A program made the position numbers and the translations under genes. Below, one piece after another: positions 25,926 through 34,507 of a DNA stretch of 64,000 nucleotides. Numbering within the stretch: the first letter of the stretch is position 1; the number at the start of each line of letters is the position of its first letter. Below the pieces are notes generated by a model. That model was not told the DNA's origin. It searched no databases and worked only from the letters and a program-made list of their open reading frames with translations. Source of the DNA: Paraburkholderia sp. BL9I2N2 (lineage in GTDB: Bacteria > Pseudomonadota > Gammaproteobacteria > Burkholderiales > Burkholderiaceae); NCBI RefSeq assembly GCF_004339745.1, contig NZ_SMGP01000001.1:3906001-3970000 (forward strand), written 5' to 3'.

Positions 25926-26756
25926 ATGACTACAGGCGCTGGCACCCATGCGCGCGGCCCCCACGCGGTGGCGGAGGCGAATTTCGCCACCTATGCCAAC
26001 CCGTTGGTCACTAAAGCCATCGAAGAGGCAGCCGCTCTTCGGAACGATGTCAACGCCGAGAAGCTACACAGGCTTCGCGTAGCACTGCGTCGTCTGCGAA
26101 CTCTGCTTTGGGCCTATCGGCCGATACTGGATGCGAAATTTGACAATGAGCAGCGTGAACTCTTCAAATCTCTTGCGAGTGCCGCGGGCAACACACGCGA
26201 TTGGGACATACTGATTGCGCTTGTCGAAAATAACACCAACAAGACTTTGTTGAGCTCATTCAGAAAAACCCGGAATGAAACGGCCGAGAAAAGCGCCGAG
26301 ACGCTAAGAAACTCCCATCTCGACGAGACCCTGCGCAACGCAGTAAGCGAGGCCAACCGGGAGTTGAGAACCTCCTGCGGGCGAACGCCGCTCACGAAGT
26401 TCGCGCAGAAAAGAACAACGGCGGCACAAGACCAACTAAAGAAGCGAATGCATCGCGCGTCGAAAGCGAGCAGCGCCGACTACAGTTCATACCACGACGT
26501 ACGCAAAGCCGGAAAAAAAGTGCGGTACCTCATTGAGTTCTTCGAGCCCTTGCTAAAGAAGAAGCAGCGCCAAAGTCTGAAAAATCCGAAGCAGTTGCAA
26601 AAGCGTTTTGGCGCGCTAAACGATGTCGTCGCGAGCCGCGACCTTCTCAACGCACACCGTGTGTCGCTGCCCGATGGCGCCGACGCGAAAGCGGCCCTCC
26701 GTGCTCTAAAGAAAAAACAGAAACGCCGAATCAAGGCAGCGTCGAAGCTGCTGTAG
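25926..26756 (+). CDS. CHAD domain protein
   Basis: A 276-residue protein consisting of a CHAD domain (conserved histidine alpha-helical domain), which binds inorganic polyphosphate. Visible signature parts are EKLHRLRVALRRLRTLLWAYRP, SSYHDVRKAGKKVRYLIEFFEPL and LQKRFGALNDVVASRDLL, with the conserved His and many Arg/Lys for phosphate contact. The C-terminus is very basic. GAGGAAACG precedes the ATG. Proximity to phoU suggests a link with phosphate or polyphosphate storage. Confidence 0.88.
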   Translation: MTTGAGTHARGPHAVAEANFATYANPLVTKAIEEAAALRNDVNAEKLHRLRVALRRLRTLLWAYRPILDAKFDNEQRELFKSLASAAGNTRDWDILIALVENNTNKTLLSSFRKTRNETAEKSAETLRNSHLDETLRNAVSEANRELRTSCGRTPLTKFAQKRTTAAQDQLKKRMHRASKASSADYSSYHDVRKAGKKVRYLIEFFEPLLKKKQRQSLKNPKQLQKRFGALNDVVASRDLLNAHRVSLPDGADAKAALRALKKKQKRRIKAASKLL

Positions 26757-27215
26757 CGAAGATGTTGCTGCGCAACGCACAAGGTCGGTGCGCTACCTTT
26801 GATTGAAGCAAAGCGACCGGCGGGCGTGTGACGCATCGGTCTGCGTCGCCAAGGGAAACCTTGATTCGCACTTCGGCCCACCATCGCCATACCATCCTCT
26901 CCCTCATTCAGGAGCGGCAGAACCTTTTTAGTCGTTCGAATTCCGCAGGCCGTGTGTATGAGCGGTAGAGTTCGCTGACGGAACCAACGCCACAGCTGGT
27001 TTGAGCGTTGTCCCGGCAACACTTTATGTGTCGATGACGTAGCGTCCTGGTCGGTGTCGCGGGATTCGGCTCAATGCCGGCAACGCCGGGGGGAGTCAAA
27101 TCGGCATGAGAACCGTTGGCGTTCTCGCTTAACGCGGGGATTAGGGACTTTCCGGATTGCCATGCAAAAAGGGTTACGCTGCGCGACGGAACAGACGACG
27201 CGCAAGGACATCACG
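26757..27215. other. Intergenic region upstream of mbfA
   Basis: A 459-bp stretch with no convincing gene. An open frame continues upstream of mbfA to 27054, but it is Arg-rich and lacks similarity. I found no clear Irr or Fur box by eye and no terminator hairpin. Confidence 0.4.
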
Positions 27216-28346
27216 ATGGCATCGAAACACGAAGTACAACGATATCGGGCGAATCTGTCCGACGAACTCCATAGCGCTGCGTTGTACGAAACGCTCGCGA
27301 AGGTTGAGCGTGATAACACGCGCAAGGAAATCTATAGCGACCTGGCCAAATCAGAACGCGAGCATGCGCAGGTTTGGGCCGACAAGCTGAACGCCAATGG
27401 CATCCGGCATCGCGGCGGAGCCCCCGCTGTGAAAACACGCCTGATGAAGGCGCTGGTGCGGATTTTCGGTCCGGGTTTTGTCTTGCCGACACTGGCCGCC
27501 GCCGAACACGCCGACCGGAACAAGTACCAGGGTCAACCGGATGCGGGGCGCATGTCGGCCGACGAGCACCACCATGCGGCGGTCGTTCAGGCACTCGCCG
27601 GTGGCGCTGGCGACCCGGAAATGTCGCAAGGCGCGCGCATCGCCGCGGCAGAGTCATGGCACAAGGGTGTATCGTCGGGCAACGACCTGCGCGCCGCAGT
27701 GCTGGGGGCGAATGACGGACTGGTTTCCAATTTCTGCCTGATTATGGGCGTGGCGGGTGCGGGAACCGGCAACAAGGCCATTCTGCTGACAGGGCTGGCG
27801 GGATTGATAGCCGGGGCATGTTCGATGGCGCTTGGTGAATGGCTGTCGGTGACCAACGCACGCGAACTGGCTAGCACCCAGATTGCGAAGGAGGCTGACG
27901 AACTGGAGACATCACCCGAAGCTGAAGAGCACGAACTCGCGCTCATTTACCGGGCCAAAGGCCTCGATGCGGCCGAAGCGAAGCGCGTGGCATCGCAAAT
28001 GATGCGGGACAAGGACAAGGCGCTCGATACCCTGACGCGTGAGGAACTCGGACTGGACCCGGCGGAGCTGGGCGGCAATCCGTGGTCGGCGGCGGCCGTG
28101 TCTTTCTGCCTTTTCTCGGTCGGTGCCATCTTCCCGACAATGCCATTCTTGTGGTCCCACGGCTTCAGTGCAATCGTTCAGTGCATCGTCCTGAGCGCTT
28201 TGGCTTTGGCCTCCATCGGCGTCTTCACATCGCTTTTTAACGGCCGTAGCGCACTGTTTTCGTCATTCCGGCAGGTCATCATTGGTCTTCTGGCGGCGGG
28301 GTTCACCTTCGGCGTCGGCCACGCGCTTGGCGTCTCCATTTCATGA
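27216..28346 (+). CDS. mbfA: Membrane-bound ferritin / iron exporter MbfA (erythrin-VIT1)
   Basis: A 376-residue protein with an N-terminal ferritin-like (rubrerythrin) domain, whose iron ligands are in ELHSAALYETLAKVE, SEREHAQVW and the AAEHADRNKYQ segment. A C-terminal VIT1/CCC1 membrane domain follows (AAVLGANDGLVSNFCLIMGVAGAG, GLIAGACSMALGEWLSV). MbfA proteins export iron and protect from iron and peroxide stress. The ATG at 27216 has AAGGA upstream. It appears complete and stands alone. Confidence 0.9.
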   Translation: MASKHEVQRYRANLSDELHSAALYETLAKVERDNTRKEIYSDLAKSEREHAQVWADKLNANGIRHRGGAPAVKTRLMKALVRIFGPGFVLPTLAAAEHADRNKYQGQPDAGRMSADEHHHAAVVQALAGGAGDPEMSQGARIAAAESWHKGVSSGNDLRAAVLGANDGLVSNFCLIMGVAGAGTGNKAILLTGLAGLIAGACSMALGEWLSVTNARELASTQIAKEADELETSPEAEEHELALIYRAKGLDAAEAKRVASQMMRDKDKALDTLTREELGLDPAELGGNPWSAAAVSFCLFSVGAIFPTMPFLWSHGFSAIVQCIVLSALALASIGVFTSLFNGRSALFSSFRQVIIGLLAAGFTFGVGHALGVSIS

Positions 28347-28632
28347 ACCCCTGGCGCGCTTGCGCCGTTGTGATTGAGGCGGTCAAAGCCATCGAGATAG
28401 AAAGTACAACGCAAACTGAAGGCTACCGGAACCGACAGGGAGACGCGCCTGGCTGGTTGCTTACAGAACGTGGCTCAAGGCACGGCTGACGGTCCTGCTG
28501 GTGAAGCGTTCGCGCATCCGGGCACTAGGCCGAGGTGCACACCCTGCTCGACGGCCGCCCCGAACTGATGTGCCGGTGCCAGTTATAACGCGCCGCATGT
28601 TTTTCCCAAGATGCTTCCGTCGTCCGGCACTG
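28347..28632. other. Intergenic region after mbfA
   Basis: A 286-bp stretch with no supported gene. It leads into a series of gene fragments from 28633 to about 29530. Confidence 0.35.
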
Positions 28633-28777
28633 AGCACGCTGTGCGCAAGGCGACGAGCTACCTGGTGCAGGTCAGGATGCACGACGGCAGCTACCGGAAC
28701 TTCACTACACGAAGCAGCCGCCGGTCCTGGTCGGTGAGCGCGTTCATGTCTCGGGCGACTCCCTGAGCGCGTCGTAA
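28633..28777 (+). pseudogene. C-terminal fragment of a SlyB-like glycine-zipper lipoprotein
   Basis: Two frames give the end of a SlyB/glycine-zipper-type outer-membrane lipoprotein: SYLVQVRMHDGSYRNFT in one, then KQPPVLVGERVHVSGDSLS in the other, with the shift near 28708. Nothing of the N-terminal part (signal peptide, glycine zipper) is visible upstream. A short relic. Confidence 0.55.
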
Positions 28778-29050
28778 TCAGCCTCCAAAACCGGCGGGAC
28801 CTTTACGGTCACCCAACACGACGTGGATGTTCATGCGGTCCATCAGCCAGCCCATCAGAATGGTGCCGAAGGCGCTGCCAAACATGAACATGCCCGTCAC
28901 GACTGCGGCCTATGCCATCGGGATTCCCGCTTCCTTCATCGGCGTCGGCAGCCAGCCGGTCAGCATGTAGACGAGCACGAGCCCCATGAAGTAAATGACC
29001 CAGATGGGTGCGCCGATTTCCTCGACAGCTTTCGCAGCATCGTCACGTTG
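28778..29050 (-). pseudogene. MFS transporter fragment
   Basis: The frame reads GAPIWVIYFMGLVLVYMLTG, WLPTPMKEAGIPMA, then a TAG stop, then AAVVTGMFMFGSAFGTILMG and WLMDRMNIHVVLGD. This is an internal piece of an aromatic-acid:H+ symporter-type MFS permease. It joins the AKR fragment directly, so the two were fused by deletion or recombination. Non-functional. Confidence 0.7.
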
Positions 29051-29455
29051 AAATTGAGCACATGAGCGAACTGTGCCCTTCTGCAGAAAGCCTTGCATTG
29101 TCTTCATGACGGCGCCGAGGTCCATATCACGCGACGGCCAATGCGCCATGTACAGGTCAACCTAGTCGACACCAAGCTTGCCGAGGCCGACGTCCAGTGC
29201 GAGATGGAGCGACTCCGACTCGAGCTTCTCGTGCCATACCTTAAACGTCAGATGTAGTTGCTTGCGTCCGAGACCCAAGGCGGCAAACGCGGCGCCTACG
29301 GCTTCCTCGTTCTGATACATCTCGGCAGTGTCGATGTGTCGATATCCAAGCTCGAGCGCACTCTCGACTACCGGCTGGCAGCCATCACGTGGCATGCGGA
29401 ATGTGCCAAATCCGACGCGTGGGAGTTCAATTCCCTGTGTCTTCAAAGCTGCCAT
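29051..29455 (-). pseudogene. Aldo/keto reductase N-terminal fragment with nonsense codon
   Basis: It starts at ATG 29453-29455 behind GGGGGAG and reads PRVGFGTFRMPRDG, GYRHIDTAEMYQNEEAVGAA, and LGKLGVD. There a TAG (29162-29164) replaces the Tyr codon of the expected LGVDYVDLY. After the stop the same frame continues VDLYMAHWPSRDM before running into MFS sequence. The catalytic Asp and Tyr are visible (DTAEMY), but the gene lacks its second half. Confidence 0.8.
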
Positions 29456-29574
29456 TGATGCTCCCCCAAGCTGGTTCAAGTCCAGCATCTGCGCTGCCTT
29501 AGTCATGCTTGCTGTGAGCCGTTTCCAGCAGGTTCGAGGCGGACCTTGACCTCCTTTCATCGAAGCTGCTCGAA

Positions 29575-30213
29575 ATGGGTGGACTCGTGGAAGCACAGAC
29601 GGCACACGCGCTCGCGGTTCTGAACGAATTCGACTCGGCGCTCGTGGACGACGTCCTCGAGGGTGAACGTCGCCTCAATGCGATGGAAATCGCAATCGAC
29701 GAAGAAGTCAGTCAAATCATTGCGCGTCGACAGCCCGCCGCTCGTGACCTGCGATTCCTGATGGCCACTTCGAAGTGCATTACGAACCTCGAGCGCGCGG
29801 GCGACGAGGCGCGAAAGCTGGTAAAGCGTATGCGCCGAATCCACCGGGACGGCGCTGCACGAGTGCTCAACATCGCTGAAATCAGGGTCTCCGGCGAAAT
29901 GGCCTTACACGTCCTGCGCAGAGCGCTGGATGCATTTGCGCGGATGGATGCGGTTGCCGCTGCACAGATTGTCCGGGACGATGAGGCCATCGATAACGAG
30001 TTCCATGCATTCGTGCGCAAGCTCGTGACGTATATGACGGAAGACCCTCGGATGATTTCGATTGGGCTGGACTACCTGTTCGTAGCGAAGGCCATCGAAC
30101 GTATCGGCGACCACGCGAAGAACATCGCCGAATTTGTGGTCTACGCTGTCAAGGGTGCCGATGTCCGCCATGTATCGCAAGCACAGCTTGAGCGCGACGC
30201 ATCGGGTAGTTAA
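29575..30213 (+). CDS. PhoU-like protein, 5'-truncated
   Basis: From ATG 29575 this gives 212 residues of PhoU with both metal-binding repeats (CITNLERAGDEARKLVKRM and AKAIERIGDHAKNIAEFVVYAVKG). PhoU homology already begins in frame at 29527 (SSRFEADLDLLSSKLLE), matching SSRFDADINGILSTVFE of the intact gene at 23538. The first few codons and the ribosome binding site are gone, replaced by sequence next to the AKR fragment. A weak internal start could still give a nearly full protein, but it is more likely a relic. Confidence 0.7.
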   Translation: MGGLVEAQTAHALAVLNEFDSALVDDVLEGERRLNAMEIAIDEEVSQIIARRQPAARDLRFLMATSKCITNLERAGDEARKLVKRMRRIHRDGAARVLNIAEIRVSGEMALHVLRRALDAFARMDAVAAAQIVRDDEAIDNEFHAFVRKLVTYMTEDPRMISIGLDYLFVAKAIERIGDHAKNIAEFVVYAVKGADVRHVSQAQLERDASGS

Positions 30214-30305
30214 GACCCGAGCAGGAAACGCAGCCGCCGCAGCAGTCTGATTGTCGAAATGTGGGGGCATCAATTGGACAGGCGGTGACGCCACGGGGCG
30301 GCGGT

Positions 30306-30707
30306 TCAAGGCACAGAAGCGCTGATGCGCTCAAGCAGTCGTTCCAGTCGCTGCTGTTGGACTGGATTGAGCCCGGGCGTCGGGAACGCCTGAATGATTC
30401 GCTCAAGCAAACAGGCTCGGGGGAATAACGACTCTGACTGTTTTTCGAGCACAACCCGTTCAAGATGGTCGATTGCAATATCGACATTTTGCGGTGTGTA
30501 AGGGCTCTTGCTTTTTCTGCCTCTACCAGCGGATTTCACTGCCTGGCTGGTCTCCATCGAGGCGAGTACTTCCATCCGAGTCGTCGCCACCATCGGTACT
30601 GGTTTTTCAAATTTCTGCTTTGCCGGCTTTGCCGGCTTCGCGGCTTTCTCAACTGCCTGTTCAGCCGCTTCGGCTACCTCCGATGCCGCGTTCGTTGCGG
30701 CGCTCAA
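30306..30707 (-). CDS. Hypothetical Ala/Lys-rich protein, possibly a truncated phasin-like gene
   Basis: A 133-residue frame from TTG 30705. The N-terminal part (AATNAASEVAEAAEQAVEKAA) is a helical Ala-rich segment. In-frame similarity of the same kind continues upstream (KQAVDVAQG) to a TAA near 30750, as in the C-terminal part of phasins. A Lys/Pro linker and a C-terminal helical domain follow (NVDIAIDHLERVVLEKQSESL..., QQQRLERLLERI). The 5' end therefore looks lost. Function unknown. Confidence 0.45.
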   Translation of the reverse strand: MSAATNAASEVAEAAEQAVEKAAKPAKPAKQKFEKPVPMVATTRMEVLASMETSQAVKSAGRGRKSKSPYTPQNVDIAIDHLERVVLEKQSESLFPRACLLERIIQAFPTPGLNPVQQQRLERLLERISASVP

Positions 30708-30873
30708 AGTACCTTGCGCGACATCGACTGCCTGCTTCGTGGCTTTTTACACGTTTTAGCAGCTGGTGTTGGCGAGTGAAAAACCTTGTTGCGGAAATGC
30801 GATTGCGGCTTCGGCTATGCGCAGGTCAAGCGTAGACCACAGCATGTCATGACAGTTCTCATCGGACGCGAAC

Positions 30874-31149
30874 TCACAAGTTGTTCGGCTTGTCCCGATT
30901 CACCGCCACGCCGGAACCGCGTGCCGGGGCTCTGCCATTGGCCGGTAGCACGGTCGATATGGCATGTTTGAAAACAAGTTGCACGCCCGAGCCAGACTCC
31001 AGCAGCACTGCAAACTGGTCAAAGCCGGCCAGTTGACCACTCAGTCTGATGCCGTTCACGAGGAACACGTTTACGGTGGTCTTGTCGTTTGCGAGCGTCT
31101 GCAGAAAATCGTCCTGTACGCATGGGCGTGCGGTCATGTTCTGGGTCAA
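30874..31149 (-). CDS. Accessory Hfq-like RNA chaperone
   Basis: A 91-residue Sm-fold protein of the Hfq family. The Sm1 segment is VNVFLVNGIRLSGQLAGFDQFAVLLE, and the Sm2 segment contains the Hfq signature FKHAISTVLP. The expected proximal-face QDxFL motif appears as QDDFLQTL. TTG at 31147-31149 is preferred because AAAGGA lies eight bases upstream; the next ATG has none. The C-terminal tail is short and basic. Since every Burkholderia chromosome has its own hfq, this is an island-borne second copy, last in a small minus-strand operon. Confidence 0.9.
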   Translation of the reverse strand: MTQNMTARPCVQDDFLQTLANDKTTVNVFLVNGIRLSGQLAGFDQFAVLLESGSGVQLVFKHAISTVLPANGRAPARGSGVAVNRDKPNNL

Positions 31150-31213
31150 AGCGATAGGTCCTTTGATTGTACGGGCGATACCTGAAGCCGCGAGCCAGCC
31201 CAGAGGAAGTGTG

Positions 31214-31423
31214 TTACCGCGACTCGAGGGCCTCGAGGCATGCCTGCTCCGTATCGTCCGGATGCAGGCGGCGGTATGCGTCGAACAATTGTGAGCACAG
31301 GGTTGCCAATGCAGTGAGATTCACAGCCTGGTCTGCATACTCGACCTCGCCTGCGTTAAGGATGTCGTCGAGGACGGGAGCCAGGCGACGCAGTTGCCGG
31401 AAAGCGGCGGCGTCAAGTTTCAT
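31214..31423 (-). CDS. Small hypothetical protein upstream of hfq-like gene
   Basis: A 69-residue helical protein (MKLDAAAFRQLRRLAPVLDDIL, VNLTALATLCSQLFDAYRRLHP). AAGGAG lies just before the ATG at 31421-31423, giving a firm start. It sits 64 bp upstream of the Hfq-like gene on the same strand. Family not recognised. Confidence 0.6.
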   Translation of the reverse strand: MKLDAAAFRQLRRLAPVLDDILNAGEVEYADQAVNLTALATLCSQLFDAYRRLHPDDTEQACLEALESR

Positions 31424-31510
31424 ATCGGAACTCCTTAGCGGGCAGAGCGCACCCTGGGCTGACTGCTCCAAGGCGCTGCCCGGTCCCGCCAACTTGCGGG
31501 CGTCCCCAGT

Positions 31511-31732
31511 TCAGTTAAGTACCCGCTTCGGCCTCCGACGGACACGAATCTCCGATGGCGGCTCATGTGACTCGCGGTGCTGGACGTCGTGTGGCAAAGC
31601 GGCCTCGGTGGTGTCTTCCGTTGCTGCCAATCGCATTGCCTTCCGGGGCGCGACCGCCCTCAGCACCGCACAGGTGCGGGCGCGGTTGACGCCACCCAAT
31701 GTCCTTTCAGCATGTCGTGTCCTGGCTCTCAT
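31511..31732 (-). CDS. Small basic hypothetical protein
   Basis: A 73-residue Arg-rich protein (MRARTRHAERTLGGVNRART..., ending IRVRRRPKRVLN). The strong AGGAGG upstream of the ATG at 31730-31732 is the main support. It lies upstream of the 69-residue and Hfq-like genes and may head their operon. A nucleic-acid-binding role is possible from charge alone. Confidence 0.45.
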   Translation of the reverse strand: MRARTRHAERTLGGVNRARTCAVLRAVAPRKAMRLAATEDTTEAALPHDVQHRESHEPPSEIRVRRRPKRVLN

Positions 31733-31941
31733 CGGTGTCCTCCTGCAGTGCACAGTCAACCTGAGAAACTACTTGAATACTAGACTGCAAGGCCTCTAGG
31801 AGCAAGGAAACTGACAGCCTGCAGTGTGCGGCTGCCGACACTTGATAACGGCTACTGCCCGAGCTGTAATTGTGCGCTGCACCGCACGAAAGAAGTGTTA
31901 CATGTTGTTAAACCAAAGAGAAAGGGTATACGCTTAGATAA

Positions 31942-32649
31942 ATGCCCTGCGAGACATCCATGGACACGCCCATCCTGCTGGACCGCAACGGCCTGCTTGC
32001 CGCATGGCATCGCCTTGTCGCGACCGCGGAACATGCTGCGCGCGACCGGTACGAGTTGAACGAGTTCGGCGAGGTGGCGGCGAATGGTTGCCCATCGGGT
32101 ACGCGCCAGCTGGCCTTCACAGACATCTACTGTCAGCTGGCAGAGCAGATGGGGCACCTTGCCGCCATGTCAGTGCCCGTGGTGACGCCATCGTTTGGTA
32201 TCAGGGTCCCGGACGTGGTATGGATGGCGCCCGAAAAATGGGAAGGTCTTGAAGGTGACACGCCCGTGCCGTTTGTGCCCGACCTTTGCGTTGAGGTACT
32301 TCTCGATAGCGACCGGCAGCGCGAGATGGACCGTCGGGTCGCGTCGTACCTGGAAGGCGGCGCCAGGGAGGTGATTGTGGTCAGACCGGATGGGAGACTT
32401 GAATTTTGGGGAGCCGAGGGTCGACGCGAAGCTTCCGCGTTCGCGATAGCACTCTCGCTCGAGCCCCTCTATTGCCAGGTCAGTGCGTCGCTCAGCACCA
32501 TCGGCAGCCAGGTCTGCGACGATATACACCATCGAGTTGCGGAAATGACCTCGGCTCGGGATGTCAGACATGACTTGGTGCAATGGGAGTCGAAGCAGGC
32601 CAACGGTAACCCGCCGCTGAAGAATCGCGCGACATCGGCGCAGCCATAA
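31942..32649 (+). CDS. Uma2-family putative nuclease
   Basis: A 235-residue protein of the Uma2 (DUF820) family, a PD-(D/E)xK-like fold often seen in cyanobacteria and mobile DNA. The family features are RYELNEFGEVAANGCPSG, IRVPDVVWMAPEKW (Asp of the active site) and PDLCVEVLLDSDRQREMDRRVASYLEGGAREVIVV, with Glu in VEVL and a downstream charged residue. There is no strong ribosome binding site; ATG 31960 is an alternative start. The C-terminal 60 residues have no family match. Confidence 0.75.
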   Translation: MPCETSMDTPILLDRNGLLAAWHRLVATAEHAARDRYELNEFGEVAANGCPSGTRQLAFTDIYCQLAEQMGHLAAMSVPVVTPSFGIRVPDVVWMAPEKWEGLEGDTPVPFVPDLCVEVLLDSDRQREMDRRVASYLEGGAREVIVVRPDGRLEFWGAEGRREASAFAIALSLEPLYCQVSASLSTIGSQVCDDIHHRVAEMTSARDVRHDLVQWESKQANGNPPLKNRATSAQP

Positions 32650-33327
32650 TCCGTGTGCGTCAACTCATCTTGATGTCGGCCCGCGTAATTTGTAGCACCC
32701 TCTCGGGCGTAGAAAAAAACGAACCGAAACTATCAAGAGAATTACCGGAATCACAAGGGCCAGTACCCGACCACTGTTGATGAGAATGCCAATACCTACC
32801 TACAGCAGCGTCAACGACGCGTATGGCGGATTGCGGGAGAACCGGTAAGGTCAATCTGGAACACGAATGCCAGGCCCCGCCGCCAGCTTCCGGGCTCATA
32901 TTTCTCTCTGTCTTTTGTGTGGCCGAAGTATTAGCGGGTGTCTGCATGGTGGCATGCGGCGAGGATTTTCGTTTTCAGCCGACCACGTTGAAATCATTGC
33001 TGGCATCGCCCCAGGATGTCCATTCGTGTCTGGGCGTTCCGCTGTCCCTGGTCCTCGAAACAGTTGTTAACGTGAGTCCTCGCAACGTGCGCGGCGATAG
33101 CCCTGAGCATAAGGGTGAATCGAAAGGCATATCCGGTTTGAGCCGGTGTCATGGGCAGCAGCGTGCTAACGGGCCGACCTCGCTGTAGCCTTAGAGGCTC
33201 GGCAAAAAACGGTCGTGCAGCCATCTTGCTTTTCGTCCATCTAACTCAACATATTGGCCGGTTACCGCGCTACCAGACAACTGACGTGAACCGCAAAATT
33301 CGCTCTCGAAAACAAAGCCGCCCGGCT
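32650..33327. other. Long intergenic region, one possible gene trace
   Basis: In 678 bp I see no intact gene. On the minus strand about 32675-32800 a frame reads IGILINSGRVLALVIPVILL, then VRFFLRP, a lone hydrophobic helix that could be a fragment of a membrane protein. No terminator or repeat was found. Confidence 0.35.
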
Positions 33328-33759
33328 ATGTCACCTTTACTGCGCGCGCTGACTTACAGCCACGCTTCGCTCGAGCCCGTGACGCAGGCGATGCTTCTGC
33401 AGTGCTACATCGCCCTGGATGCTTTCCGACGGGGCCACGGCTCACACGACCTGTTTTCAGCGCTTGGTCGAACCCTTCTGATTGCGGAAGGACTCGGACG
33501 GCTCGGTCATCGGGCAAGCGCGGCGGGCGACATTGAATCGGCACGAGCCGCACTTATGCATATTCACGCAGAGGAGCGCGCGGGCGGCGGGTGGCGTGTC
33601 TGTGATGCAGATTACTTGCCTTTATCTACCGCTCTTGCTGTATTCAGTGAGCAACTCAGCGCTGCCTCCCTCAACGACATCGCGAAAGCTGAGGCTCGGA
33701 TGCTCGAGGGTCTCCTTGGTTCGGAGCGGGCGACGCGACAGGTTAAAGAGCTGGCCTGA
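33328..33759 (+). CDS. Hypothetical helical protein
   Basis: A 143-residue, mostly helical protein (SLEPVTQAMLLQCYIALDAFRRGHG, HDLFSALGRTLLIAEGLGRLGH, DIAKAEARMLEGLL). The composition looks genuine and similar small proteins occur in Burkholderia, sometimes annotated as Fis-type regulators without a visible HTH. The start at ATG 33328 is at the beginning of the likely domain. No partner is evident. Confidence 0.55.
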   Translation: MSPLLRALTYSHASLEPVTQAMLLQCYIALDAFRRGHGSHDLFSALGRTLLIAEGLGRLGHRASAAGDIESARAALMHIHAEERAGGGWRVCDADYLPLSTALAVFSEQLSAASLNDIAKAEARMLEGLLGSERATRQVKELA

Positions 33760-33953
33760 AGGTTTTTCATTGCCAGGCTTGCCGCCGTCGAATGCCGTCG
33801 CACCGTAGTGAGGCTTTCGGCCCGGACGAGAAGTGTCGTGCGTCATACTCACGCGCGAGCCTGTCCTTGAGAAGGAAATGGCGAACCAGAACCGGTTCAC
33901 TCACAAAACGACGCGTCTTCCAATTGCTACGCCGACGACGTGCGCCGCAAATG

Positions 33954-33988
33954 AAAACGCCCCGCGGATTTTGGTCGCGAGGGGCGTT
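33954..33988 (-). terminator. Terminator of the HU-family gene
   Basis: The stem AACGCCCCGCG / CGCGAGGGGCGTT (one bulged base) ends with AAAA on the plus strand, that is TTTT after the stem on the minus strand. It lies 22 bp beyond the HU gene stop. Confidence 0.75.
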
Positions 33989-34009
33989 ATCACGTCAGAA
34001 CACTTTCGC

Positions 34010-34507
34010 TTACAGTGCGGCGTCCTTCAGCTTCTTCAGCGGGCGCACCTTAAGGCGCACTGAAGCGGGCTTCGCCGCGAACCACTTGTCTTCACCCGTG
34101 AACGGGTCCTTGCCGAAGCGCTTTTTCTTGGCGGGTACGTCTTGCGCGACAACCTTCAGCAGGCCGGGGAGCGTGAACTCTTTCGCGCCCTTCTTGTGAA
34201 TCGATGCGAGCACCGTTTCTTCAAGCGCCGCCATCAACGCCTTTGCCGCCTTGGGTTCGACGCCTGAGCGCTCTGCCAGATGAACGGTCAGCGATGCCTT
34301 CGTAAACGAATCCTTGATGGGTTTCAACGGAGCGGCCACAACGGCTTTTTTTGCTGCGGGCACAGCAGCTTTCCTGGCGACAGGCGGAGCCTTCTTGCTG
34401 GCGGCCGTCACCTTTTTCGTAGCCGGAGCTGCCGCTTTCTTCGTGGCCGGAGCCGCAGTTTTCTTCGTGGCCGGAGCCGCAGTTTTTTTCGGGGTGGTGG
34501 TTGCCAT
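34010..34507 (-). CDS. HU-family DNA-binding protein with histone H1-like tail
   Basis: A 165-residue fusion. Residues 1-60 are an Ala/Lys/Pro tail with an eight-residue repeat (TKKTAAPA) like histone H1. Residues 65-165 form an HU/IHF domain (FTKASLTVHLAERSGVEPKAAKALMAALEETVLASIHKKGAKEFTL in part, then the beta-arm region FGKDPFTGEDKWFAAKPASVRLKVRPLKKLKDAAL). GAGGA precedes the ATG at 34505-34507. Such HU proteins bind and compact DNA. It has its own terminator and is probably a nucleoid protein brought by the island. Confidence 0.88.
   Translation of the reverse strand: MATTTPKKTAAPATKKTAAPATKKAAAPATKKVTAASKKAPPVARKAAVPAAKKAVVAAPLKPIKDSFTKASLTVHLAERSGVEPKAAKALMAALEETVLASIHKKGAKEFTLPGLLKVVAQDVPAKKKRFGKDPFTGEDKWFAAKPASVRLKVRPLKKLKDAAL
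34422..34493. repeat. 24-bp tandem repeat, three units
   Basis: Three consecutive 24-bp units (GCCGGAGCYGCMG...) at 34422, 34446 and 34470 encode the eight-residue TKKxAAPA repeat of the HU tail. The last two units differ at only a few positions, so the tail can vary in length by slippage. Confidence 0.8.
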
